Assembly (NCBI GenBank): GCA_003141275.1
Contig: PLLM01000040.1
Span: 1-61,763, forward strand
Direction of reading: 5' to 3'
From: Phycisphaerales bacterium
GTDB lineage: Bacteria; Planctomycetota; Phycisphaerae; Sedimentisphaerales; Anaerobacaceae
Length of the DNA: 61,763 nt
Shown: one piece after another, positions 1-7,568 of the stretch
How positions within the stretch are numbered: the stretch's first letter is position 1
Layout of the letters: each line of letters opens with the position of its first letter
Position numbers and translations under genes: made by a program
Notes under the pieces: model-generated
Seen by the model: the letters and a program-made list of their open reading frames with translations, nothing else
Database searches by the model: none
Told to the model about the DNA's origin: nothing

Positions 1-90
1 TTTGTCAAGTGCATAATTCCCAAACTTTTTTATACTGCTATAACAAATACTTATGTTGTTCCGAGTAACCGACACATTCAATTTCTCTGT

Positions 91-119
91 TTGCCTTTGC
101 CGGAGTGGACTACTATAAT
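91..119 (+). promoter_or_regulatory. Candidate sigma-70 promoter of the acetylesterase gene
   Basis: TTGCCT at 91-96 and a perfect TATAAT at 114-119 are separated by exactly 17 bases, about 54 bases before the chosen start codon at 173. This is a sequence match only; no transcription start is known. Confidence 0.5.
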
Positions 120-172
120 ACCTGTTAGCTGGTTTTTGTAATCTAATATTGAAAAATGTAAGGAGTCGAAAG

Positions 173-1786
173 ATGAATTATATTTGCAAACGGCATAATG
201 TCTTTGCGTTAACAATAGCGATGGTTCTGTCGGGCATTGTGCTGGTTCTGCCCGGTTGCGGCGCTGGTGCACCCTCTGTCAAACATCCGACTATTCCATC
301 GGCCGGCGTCCGGCTGCCCTCCATCATAAGCGATAATATGGTTTTACAGCAGGGTAAAGCCGTGCCGATTTGGGGCTGGGCGGGTGCTAATGAGACGGTT
401 ACGGTTACAGGAAGCTGGGGACCCGGCAAATGGAAGACAACAGCCGACAAGGACGGCAAATGGATGGTCAAAATTGATACCGGCAAAACGGGCGGCCCTT
501 ATGAGATGACCATTTCTAACGGCAATCTGATAACGGTGAAGAATATCCTTGTCGGCGAGGTGTGGGTTTGCTCAGGCCAGTCGAATATGGAATTTACGGT
601 TAAGCAGGCAAAAAATTCCGCACAAGAAATTGTCGAGGCCAATAACTATCCGCAGATAAGGCAATTTCTCGTGGGGCGAAAAGTTATTTATACGCCGATG
701 TACAATTGCAACGGCAAGTGGCAGGTATGCAGCAGCCAGACAGCGGGTAATTTTACGGCGGTCGGATATTTCTTCGGTCGAGAGCTTACTGACCAGCTTA
801 ATGTGCCGGTTGGTTTGATTAATGCGTCGTGGGGCGGGACCCCGGTTGAATCATGGATGAGCAAAGAATATCTTGAAAACGACCCGAACTTTCAGCCAAT
901 TCTCAAGAGGTTCGAAGAAACGTCGGCCAAATATCCTGAATTGAAAGATAAATACCGTTCAGAGATGCAGAAGTATAACTCGATAGTGCCGCAACTAAAG
1001 GCGGAAGGCAAGCCGTTACCCCCAAGGCCGGAAGAACCAATAGGCCCGGGGCATGCCTACTCGCCGACGGGGCTTTATAACGGTATGATTGTTCCTATTC
1101 TTCCTTACGGCATACGCGGGGCGATTTGGTATCAGGGCGAATCGAACGCCTGGCGGGCATATCAGTATCGTACGCTGTTCCCCGCGATGATTAAGAACTG
1201 GCGAGACGCGTGGGGTCAGGGCAATTTTCCGTTCCTGTTTGTTCAGTTGGCGAACTATATGGAACCGGAGCCCCAGCCGGTCGAAAGCGACTGGGCCGAA
1301 TTGCGCGAGGCGCAATCGCTGGCGCTTTTAGTGCCGCATACGGGGATGGCGGTTACGATAGACATCGGCGAACCGGATATTCACCCCAAGAACAAGCAGG
1401 ACGTCGGCAAACGTCTGGCGTTGTGGGCACTGGCAAAGACATACGGCAAGAAAATAGTTTGCTCAGGTCCTATTTACAAATTTATGGTGCTTAAGGGCGA
1501 TAATAAGGCGATTTTGAATTTCTACTACGTTGACGGCGGACTTGTGGCTAAAGGCGGTTCGTTAAAGGGTTTTGCGATTGCCGGAGAGGACAGGAAGTTC
1601 GTCTGGGCCGACGCGAATATTGAAGGTAACACGGTCGTTGTAAGTTCCGATAAAGTCAGTGCCCCGGTCGCGGTGCGTTACGCCTGGGAGAAAAACCCGG
1701 TATGTAACCTTTACAACAAGGAAGGTTTGCCCGCAATGCCGTTCAGAACCGACATCTGGCCTGGTGTTACCGACGGTCGGCGTTAA
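173..1786 (+). CDS. Sialate O-acetylesterase-like SGNH hydrolase, lipoprotein
   Basis: This 537-residue protein resembles the sialate O-acetylesterase / carbohydrate esterase family, which removes acetyl groups from sugars. The start is the ATG at 173, because AAGGAGT lies at 159-165; an in-frame TTG at 149 has no such site. The N-terminus is a lipoprotein signal ending in LPGC, with the lipidated Cys near residue 29. A beta-rich N-terminal part (about 45-125) precedes the SGNH block SGQSNMEF with the candidate nucleophile Ser near 137. WGGTPVESW, GAIWYQGESNA and a late DIHP motif supply the other conserved blocks and the catalytic Asp/His. It probably acts at the outer surface or in the periplasm on acetylated glycans. 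The exact substrate cannot be read from the sequence. Confidence 0.85.
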   Translation: MNYICKRHNVFALTIAMVLSGIVLVLPGCGAGAPSVKHPTIPSAGVRLPSIISDNMVLQQGKAVPIWGWAGANETVTVTGSWGPGKWKTTADKDGKWMVKIDTGKTGGPYEMTISNGNLITVKNILVGEVWVCSGQSNMEFTVKQAKNSAQEIVEANNYPQIRQFLVGRKVIYTPMYNCNGKWQVCSSQTAGNFTAVGYFFGRELTDQLNVPVGLINASWGGTPVESWMSKEYLENDPNFQPILKRFEETSAKYPELKDKYRSEMQKYNSIVPQLKAEGKPLPPRPEEPIGPGHAYSPTGLYNGMIVPILPYGIRGAIWYQGESNAWRAYQYRTLFPAMIKNWRDAWGQGNFPFLFVQLANYMEPEPQPVESDWAELREAQSLALLVPHTGMAVTIDIGEPDIHPKNKQDVGKRLALWALAKTYGKKIVCSGPIYKFMVLKGDNKAILNFYYVDGGLVAKGGSLKGFAIAGEDRKFVWADANIEGNTVVVSSDKVSAPVAVRYAWEKNPVCNLYNKEGLPAMPFRTDIWPGVTDGRR

Positions 1787-1845
1787 GCGGGGCGGATTGT
1801 GGCATATACTTTTTGGGGTCGGCGTGTTGTTGTCGCCGCAGAACA

Positions 1846-2244
1846 ATGACTAAGGGATGTTCGTTCCCGAAAACCAGCCGGCTTCTCGTAAACAGTCAAT
1901 TCCGGACTGTTATGGCCAAGCGATTGTCTGCTCGCGACGAGTTGCTTGTGCTATACGCCTGTGAAAACGGTTTCGATTACCCCCGTATAGGCATATCCAT
2001 AGGCAAATCCTGCGGCAACGCAGTCATTCGCAACCGGCTTAAACGGCTATTACGTGAGGCCTTCAGGCAAAATAAGCATCTTATAACCCCCGGTTTTGAT
2101 TTCGTGGTCTCAATGTCGCCCCAGTGGGTTAGGCAAACCCGTGGAAGAAAGGATGCAAAGACCATAGTAGGGGCGATAAAGTTTGCGCAAATCCGCGATT
2201 CCTTCCTTAAATTAGCGGCCCAACTGACCTCTGAAAGGGCTTAA
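1846..2244 (+). CDS. rnpA: Ribonuclease P protein component
   Basis: RnpA is the protein subunit that helps the RNase P ribozyme cleave 5' leaders from pre-tRNA. The 132-residue length is typical. The family signature is present as KSCGNAVIRNRLKRLLREAF, the basic RNA-binding helix, preceded by the usual F-x-R-T segment (SQFRTVMAKR). I place the start at ATG 1846 (MTKGC...); an upstream in-frame TTG at 1813 would add a Cys/Arg-rich stretch with no family resemblance. The usual neighbour rpmH is not seen upstream; the preceding gene is an unrelated esterase. Downstream is a MerR-like gene 10 bases away. Confidence 0.93.
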   Translation: MTKGCSFPKTSRLLVNSQFRTVMAKRLSARDELLVLYACENGFDYPRIGISIGKSCGNAVIRNRLKRLLREAFRQNKHLITPGFDFVVSMSPQWVRQTRGRKDAKTIVGAIKFAQIRDSFLKLAAQLTSERA

Positions 2245-2254
2245 TTTGTAATCT

Positions 2255-2575
2255 TTGGCCCCTTTGCTGCCGATAAATGCTTATGTGAGCAGAGGTTGCC
2301 CATTGGGCCCCAAAACCGCATTAGTTTCGATAGGTAAGGCAGCGAAAGAGGCAGGCGTATCACGCCAGTCGCTGCAGTATTACATTATGCTGGGATTGCT
2401 CGAAGCGACCCAAGTTACTAAAACCGGCAGGCGATTGTTTGACCAGAAAAGTATTGAGCGGGTCAAACTTGTGAAAAAGCTCAATAAAAGCGGCTACCCT
2501 CTGCGGGCGATACGTGAGTTGTTCCTTGAAGGCCGGGCTCGTCTTGGCGAAGGCACAACAGGTGGTAAAAAATGA
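2255..2575 (+). CDS. MerR-type helix-turn-helix regulator (small)
   Basis: This is a small DNA-binding protein with a MerR-like winged helix: IGKAAKEAGVSRQSLQYY is the HTH, followed by GLL..TKTGRRLFDQ and a helix ending in GYPLRAIRELF. There is almost no C-terminal effector or dimerisation domain, so a ligand-sensing role is not evident. The start is uncertain. TTG at 2255 and GTG at 2285 are both in frame and neither has a good ribosome-binding site, so translation may be coupled to rnpA just upstream. It lies 47 bases before an MCE-domain gene, which it could regulate; that link is inference. Confidence 0.75.
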   Translation: MAPLLPINAYVSRGCPLGPKTALVSIGKAAKEAGVSRQSLQYYIMLGLLEATQVTKTGRRLFDQKSIERVKLVKKLNKSGYPLRAIRELFLEGRARLGEGTTGGKK

Positions 2576-2622
2576 GATGAGACGCCGAGCCGTAGCCGGG
2601 CTGATTTGAAAGGAAGCAGGCG

Positions 2623-3558
2623 GTGAGCGATTACGAAACAATGCAGCGGAGACGCAGTATGGCCGTCGGGGTCTTTGTCATCGTGGCGGTCATAGCGTTC
2701 TTCTGGCTGATATTCAAATTCGGCGACCTGCCTGTTCTTGTCAGCGAGATAAAGTCATATGAGGTTAAAATTCAGTTCCCCAGCGCACCGGGCGTCCAAA
2801 GGGACACCCCCGTCAGATTCTGCGGCTACCAGATAGGCACGGTAACAGATGTCAAACCGCCGAATATTCTTCAGGACAAAAACACCAAACAATGGTATCA
2901 TCAGACGCTGGTAATCGTAAGCATCGAAAATCAGTTTAAGGATATCCCGGACATCGTAGAGGCCAAACTGATGACGCGAGGTCTCGGCTCAAGCTATATA
3001 GAGTTGAGTATTCCGCCCGTGGATGTTCGCGAAGGGAAGTTTCTCGTTGAGGGCAGTTTGCTTCAGGGCTCCACCGGAACAGCAAGCGAATTTTTCCCGG
3101 CGGACACCCAGAAGAAGCTGGATGACCTGATTACGGGCATATCCGCGTTTGTCAAAAACAGCAACGATGTCATCGGCGACGCCAATAACAAGGCCAATCT
3201 CAAAAGCGCACTGGCCAATCTTGCAGACGCCAGCAGGGAGGCCAACGAGGCCGTACGCCAGATTAAGGAAGCTGCTGACGCCGGCAGGACAATGCTCCAG
3301 AATGCTGACACCAGGACTGCCCAGCTTACCACGTCTCTTGTCACGACCAGCGATAAGTTGGGCGAGGTAATGATACATCTCGAAAGTGTTCTCGAAAAGA
3401 TTGACAATGGTGAAGGCACGGCGGGTAAGCTGGTGAACGACGGCCGGCTTTATGAACAACTGCTCGAAGACAGCAAACAGCTTCATCTGGTCTTGCAGGA
3501 CATGAAAACCTTTGTGACAGAATCAACAGAAAAAGGCATTTCTATCAAGCTGAAGTAG
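2623..3558 (+). CDS. MlaD/MCE-domain lipid transport protein
   Basis: MCE proteins are the substrate-binding, membrane-anchored part of Mla-type ABC systems that move phospholipids between membranes. This 311-residue protein starts at a GTG (2623) after an AGGAAGC site. It has one N-terminal transmembrane helix (about residues 13-31), an MCE domain (about 45-125, with APGVQRDTPVRFCGYQIG and GLGSSYIEL), and a long helical/coiled-coil tail rich in Ala, Asp and Lys that includes the GEGTAGKLVNDGRLY block common in MlaD-like proteins. No mlaE permease or mlaF ATPase gene is visible here, so partner genes must be elsewhere or upstream of the window. Confidence 0.85.
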   Translation: MSDYETMQRRRSMAVGVFVIVAVIAFFWLIFKFGDLPVLVSEIKSYEVKIQFPSAPGVQRDTPVRFCGYQIGTVTDVKPPNILQDKNTKQWYHQTLVIVSIENQFKDIPDIVEAKLMTRGLGSSYIELSIPPVDVREGKFLVEGSLLQGSTGTASEFFPADTQKKLDDLITGISAFVKNSNDVIGDANNKANLKSALANLADASREANEAVRQIKEAADAGRTMLQNADTRTAQLTTSLVTTSDKLGEVMIHLESVLEKIDNGEGTAGKLVNDGRLYEQLLEDSKQLHLVLQDMKTFVTESTEKGISIKLK

Positions 3559-3629
3559 GGTTGCCTTGCGGGCCGCAAGAGGTTATCATTTATGTTCCTT
3601 TTAATCAAAATCGTGGAAGGTGCGCGCAA

Positions 3630-4892
3630 ATGGCAAAAAGTTCCGTAATCCGTCCGACGGCGGAAGACAAAAAAGCCGTCGGTAGAATTTTCGGACTGGC
3701 AAAGGAAGCGAATATCGATATCGCCTGCGGCAAAGTAAGAAGAACGTCGTCCCGGTTTTGTCTCGGCGTTGAGCACGGCGATTACAACGGGACTGAACTT
3801 TTCGGCGTCGGTACAGACCGCTTTATCTGGATGGCTTATAAGCCGGCTGATACACCGCAGATGCGGCTTTACAGCGGTAATTTCCCCGATGACGGATTAG
3901 TCGAATTCGAGCTGGGCAGCATACCTGAACCAAAATCGCCGCAAACAGCCGATACGTGGGCGCGTTTTGCTTATGGTGTTGATTTTGTGCTGCGTCGGGC
4001 GGGATACAAAATCAGCAGGGGAATCGATGGGGTAATTCACGGCAACATACCAGGCGGCGGGATGTCTCGCTCGGCGTCGCTTACTCTGAATCTCATACTG
4101 TCCGTCCTGGATGCCAACGGCATAGAGGAACCCGACAAGCTCAAGATAGTCGATTTGGCACAACAAGTTGAAAACGATTATATCGGCTCACCCTGCGGCA
4201 AATTGGACCAGATTATGATACTCTTCGCCCGCGAGGGGTTCGGCACATACTACAATCCCAAAAAGAGGTCGGTCGAATATGTCCCCTTGGGTAAACGCGC
4301 AGCCGATTTCTCCATCGTCGTTATGGATACCGGCACCGTCAGACCCGGCCTGGAAAAGTCAACTTACAAAACAAGAAGGGCTGAGTGTGAACAATTAGTT
4401 TCGATCCTTCAGAAGAATGGCTATAAAATATCCTGCCTTGCGGACATCAAGACCGAAGCACAGTACGAAAAGATATTGGCCCAGTTTGCTGGCCAGTACC
4501 TCAATCTGTGTGACAGGTTCAAATATATCTTCGCAGCACAGACGCGGTTTTACGAGATGTTAGATGCCTGGAAACGCGGCGACATAGCGACGGTGGGGCG
4601 GATATTCCGTGAAGACGGCATTGGTCTTCGTGATGAATATAAAATCTCAGGTCCCGAGCTTGAAACGATGTGTGATATCGCAAGAACCATTCCCGGCTGT
4701 CTTGGCGAGCGAATGCTAGGAGGCGGCGACAAGGGCGCAGCCGGCGCTTTGGTCAAAACCGCGAATGTCAACGCCCTTAAAAAAGCGGTTGATACCGCGT
4801 ATCCTCGCAGCCGACCCGATTTTGCGGACAAATATGCTGTTCATGTCTGCAAGGTCGTCGATGGCGTGCGGGTATATGACGGCCTGATTTAG
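3630..4892 (+). CDS. GHMP-family sugar kinase, galactokinase-like
   Basis: The 420-residue protein has the galactokinase-type first signature in variant form (GVEHGDYNGTE), a central phosphate-binding loop IPGGGMSRSASL, and a late glycine-rich block LGGGDKGAAGALV, in the GHMP order. It should phosphorylate a sugar at the anomeric carbon or a nearby hydroxyl; the substrate is unknown. The start at ATG 3630 has GGAAGG at 3615-3620; an upstream in-frame start lacks this. It runs head-on into the cytidylyltransferase gene of the opposite strand, and the two coding ends overlap by 4 bases. The neighbouring operon encodes a second, divergent GHMP protein and nucleotide-sugar enzymes, so a shared sugar-activation pathway is likely. 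Confidence 0.8.
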   Translation: MAKSSVIRPTAEDKKAVGRIFGLAKEANIDIACGKVRRTSSRFCLGVEHGDYNGTELFGVGTDRFIWMAYKPADTPQMRLYSGNFPDDGLVEFELGSIPEPKSPQTADTWARFAYGVDFVLRRAGYKISRGIDGVIHGNIPGGGMSRSASLTLNLILSVLDANGIEEPDKLKIVDLAQQVENDYIGSPCGKLDQIMILFAREGFGTYYNPKKRSVEYVPLGKRAADFSIVVMDTGTVRPGLEKSTYKTRRAECEQLVSILQKNGYKISCLADIKTEAQYEKILAQFAGQYLNLCDRFKYIFAAQTRFYEMLDAWKRGDIATVGRIFREDGIGLRDEYKISGPELETMCDIARTIPGCLGERMLGGGDKGAAGALVKTANVNALKKAVDTAYPRSRPDFADKYAVHVCKVVDGVRVYDGLI

Positions 4893-5722
4893 AAGCCGCG
4901 GAGGGTTGTACTTTGTCTTTGCGGTAGGCCGGGTTTGGGCAGGCGTTTTAATACCACGTATTCGATTCCATTGGCCTTGCAAAATTCGCGTTTTTCGGGT
5001 CTGTCACCGTCTTCGTTGACTGCATAAATATCTGGTCTGATTTGATGTATCTGCTGTTCCGCGTCGAGCTGGCCGCTGCCCGTTGCTACGAAGGCCTGCT
5101 TGACGTATTTGATTGACTGGACAACAAATCGCCGCTGGTTCTGCGGGAACATCGGGTGTCCTTTGCCTTTTAATTCGCGAATGGTTTTGTCGCTGCCTAT
5201 GGAAACGTAGAGGTTGCCAAATTCGGAAACCTCCTCGAAGAATCGCACGTGGCCCGAGTGAAGCCAGTCGTAGCAGCCGGTAACGATGACCTTCTTTCGA
5301 GAGGAAACTGTTTTCCGCAAATCAGGGACATAATCAGGAAACCTGTTAAGAGTATCGTTTTTCAGGACATGATATTTAATGTTGTTGGCCTTGCTGAACG
5401 CTTTTTTGGGGGCATTATCATTTTGCTCATCGACAACCCAAATCGCTGGTTTGAATTCAGGCAATGTCGGCAAGGCATCCGGCTGCACGTCGTTAATTAC
5501 GATTACCTTATGGATATAGCGAATTGATTCGAGCAGATATAGCCGTTCTTCCTGTGGGAATTTTGTGGTCTTGCCGGTTGCTTTTTTTATCACGTCATCG
5601 GACCAAAGCAGGGCGAGCACATCACCGAGTTTGGCTGCTTCCTCGAAAAACCTGAAATTGACAGGCCACAAGTCGTCAAATCCGCCGTAAATGACGACTG
5701 TGTTTAATGCGGCCCTGGTCAT
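4889..5722 (-). CDS. Tandem cytidylyltransferase-like protein with one degenerate domain
   Basis: The 277 residues form two copies of the nucleotidyltransferase (cytidylyltransferase-like) fold. The second copy (from about residue 143) carries the HxGH catalytic motif in CYDWLHSGHVRFFEE and is probably active. The first copy begins YGGFDDLWPVNFRFFEEAA, where HxGH has become WPVN, so it has probably lost catalysis and may be structural or regulatory. Family members attach CMP, AMP or similar groups to sugar phosphates or alditol phosphates. The gene is last in an overlapping four-gene operon and its start overlaps the GHMP-like gene by 4 bases. The substrate is not predictable from sequence; the pairing with sugar kinases suggests nucleotide activation of an unusual sugar. 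Confidence 0.8.
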   Translation of the reverse strand: MTRAALNTVVIYGGFDDLWPVNFRFFEEAAKLGDVLALLWSDDVIKKATGKTTKFPQEERLYLLESIRYIHKVIVINDVQPDALPTLPEFKPAIWVVDEQNDNAPKKAFSKANNIKYHVLKNDTLNRFPDYVPDLRKTVSSRKKVIVTGCYDWLHSGHVRFFEEVSEFGNLYVSIGSDKTIRELKGKGHPMFPQNQRRFVVQSIKYVKQAFVATGSGQLDAEQQIHQIRPDIYAVNEDGDRPEKREFCKANGIEYVVLKRLPKPGLPQRQSTTLRGF

Positions 5723-6519
5723 TTCTTCACCTTCACTGTGGCGTGAAACGCACCAGGCACCGGCTCATCCGAGACCACATAGAGATATCCGCCGCCACAG
5801 CCCGAATACATTGCACCGGCATATCTGCACTGATAAAAATCCAGTAAACTGAGAAGGTCAACAGTCAAGACAGGGTGCCTGAAGTTATGCGGTAAAAGTA
5901 TCCCCCAGCATCGCATGTTTTCATTGAGAGATTCCCCGAGACCTTTTGTGTCCATTTTTACAATCGCGTCAAAGCAGTCTTTTCCTGACTGTCCGAGCCG
6001 CTGAACCCATTTGGGGTCAAGGTTTTTTACCCAGAGAGGATTATAACTTTCGGGACGCGGCATAACGGTTAAGATATGAATAACCCGCGACAGCCACTGA
6101 GCGATTTCCGGATTGTTGTTGGATTCAATATGACAGGGATACACGCCTCCCTGGTAATTGTAATCGTAATCAAGCCGGTTGATGCCGGGGTAAATCAGGC
6201 CAATCATATCCTGTGAACCGGATGGTTCTGCTTTACCCTTGTTTTCTGTTTCGTAAAGCTCTCGGACAAGCTCCTCGCGGCTTTTGTTTTGCGGTATGTT
6301 GCCATTCCACAATTTCAACGCGACCGACCTTGTGCTGCTGCAGATGCCTGCCCTGTCCATGAAGCGAAACTCCGGCTCGATTGAAACCACCACCATCGAA
6401 CCCGGAGGCGACGGGTTGTGTTGCGAAACAAAGGGCTGGTCAATCCAGCCGCCTGCCAGTGCCAGGCGATATGGTATTTTGCCAATCAGGTCAGTTATAT
6501 GGAATTTCTGGTTCGACAT
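5719..6519 (-). CDS. Divergent GHMP kinase-like protein
   Basis: The 266-residue protein opens with PYRLALAGGWIDQPFVS, resembling the first motif of heptose-7-phosphate and related GHMP kinases, and ends with GAMYSGCGGGYLYVVSDE, the third GHMP motif. The second, phosphate-binding motif is weak: GICSSTRSVALKLW takes the place of the usual glycine-serine loop. A segment PSGSQDMIGLIYPGIN matches the GxQD region of the same family. It is shorter than most GHMP kinases. Its ATG shares one base with the stop codon of the epimerase gene upstream, which implies translational coupling. It may be a real kinase with an altered loop or a non-catalytic sugar-phosphate-binding relative. Confidence 0.7.
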   Translation of the reverse strand: MSNQKFHITDLIGKIPYRLALAGGWIDQPFVSQHNPSPPGSMVVVSIEPEFRFMDRAGICSSTRSVALKLWNGNIPQNKSREELVRELYETENKGKAEPSGSQDMIGLIYPGINRLDYDYNYQGGVYPCHIESNNNPEIAQWLSRVIHILTVMPRPESYNPLWVKNLDPKWVQRLGQSGKDCFDAIVKMDTKGLGESLNENMRCWGILLPHNFRHPVLTVDLLSLLDFYQCRYAGAMYSGCGGGYLYVVSDEPVPGAFHATVKVKK

Positions 6520-7568
6520 CAGATAACAGTCTGCTTACCTGCTTTTCGGGCCAGATACTGCTGTTCTATCCATTTGTAGGTAACCTTAAGCCCGTCCCGC
6601 AAAGTTGTGTCAGGTTCCCATTTTAAGATTTTGCGAATCATTCTGTTATCGCTGTTTCTTCCCGCCACGCCTTTTGGGGCACTCAAGTCGTATTCGCGTT
6701 TGAGCTTAACACCGCCGATTTCTTCGACTATGCTGACTAATTTGTTGATTGAGACCAGTTCATGCGAGCCGAGATTGATAGGGGTGGCGATGAGGTCTTC
6801 GCAGTGCATAATCATATCGATGCCCTTAGTGCAGTCATCGATGAACATAAAACTGCGTGTTTGTTTGCCGTCGCCCCAGATTGTAATATTGCTTCTGGCG
6901 GTGTCTTTGGCTTCAATCACCTTACGACAGATAGCAGCAGGGGCCTTTTCTCGTCCGCCGTCCCATGTGCCCCAGGGGCCGTACACATTATGAAACCGGG
7001 CGATGAATGTCTTGAGACCTCTTTCCACCCAGTATTCCTGGCAAAACATCTCGGACATCAGTTTTTCCCAGCCATAGCCCCTTTCCGCCATAGCGGGGTA
7101 AGCGTCCGATTCCTTCAAAGCCCTGACTTTTAGGTCTTTTTGCAAGTCGGTGTTATATGCGCAAGCAGAAGAGGAGAAGAAATACCGTTTCGCTCCCGCC
7201 CGCCAGGCCGACTCAATCATGTGTGTATTGATGAGGATGCTGCGAAGGCATTCGATTCTGAACCGTTCGATAAAACCCATACCACCCATATCTGCGGCGA
7301 GGTTATATACTTCGACGGCGCCGTCGCAGGCCCTTTTACAGTTAGACTCGATGCTCAGGTCCATACACAGACATTCCACGCCGGGTGTGCGTTGATACCA
7401 CTGGGGCAATGGTTTTTTGTCTATCGCGCGAATCCGGGTAAATCCGCGGTCATGGAAATATCTCGCCAAAGAGCCGCCGATAAAACCACCTGCGCCGCCT
7501 ATTACAATCAAATCATTTTTTTTCAGTTCCGATTTTTTAGTATCGCTCATTTTAGGCATAGCAATCAT
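6519..7568 (-). CDS. NAD-dependent epimerase, GDP-mannose 3,5-epimerase-like
   Basis: This 349-residue short-chain dehydrogenase/reductase of the extended type has the NAD-binding loop GGAGGFIGGSLARYF near the N-terminus. Features matching GDP-mannose 3,5-epimerase are NLAADMGGMGFI, SSSACAY (with the Cys that acts as acid/base in plant GME), the Tyr-Lys pair in YGWEKLMSE, and FHNVYGPWGTWDGGREKAP. It should convert a nucleotide-bound hexose to its epimers, probably in the cytoplasm. Its start overlaps the stop of the alpha-galactosidase gene (ATGA), and its own stop overlaps the next start. Whether the donor is GDP-, CDP- or another nucleotide sugar cannot be decided; the nearby cytidylyltransferase makes CDP or ADP possible. 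Confidence 0.82.
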   Translation of the reverse strand: MIAMPKMSDTKKSELKKNDLIVIGGAGGFIGGSLARYFHDRGFTRIRAIDKKPLPQWYQRTPGVECLCMDLSIESNCKRACDGAVEVYNLAADMGGMGFIERFRIECLRSILINTHMIESAWRAGAKRYFFSSSACAYNTDLQKDLKVRALKESDAYPAMAERGYGWEKLMSEMFCQEYWVERGLKTFIARFHNVYGPWGTWDGGREKAPAAICRKVIEAKDTARSNITIWGDGKQTRSFMFIDDCTKGIDMIMHCEDLIATPINLGSHELVSINKLVSIVEEIGGVKLKREYDLSAPKGVAGRNSDNRMIRKILKWEPDTTLRDGLKVTYKWIEQQYLARKAGKQTVI

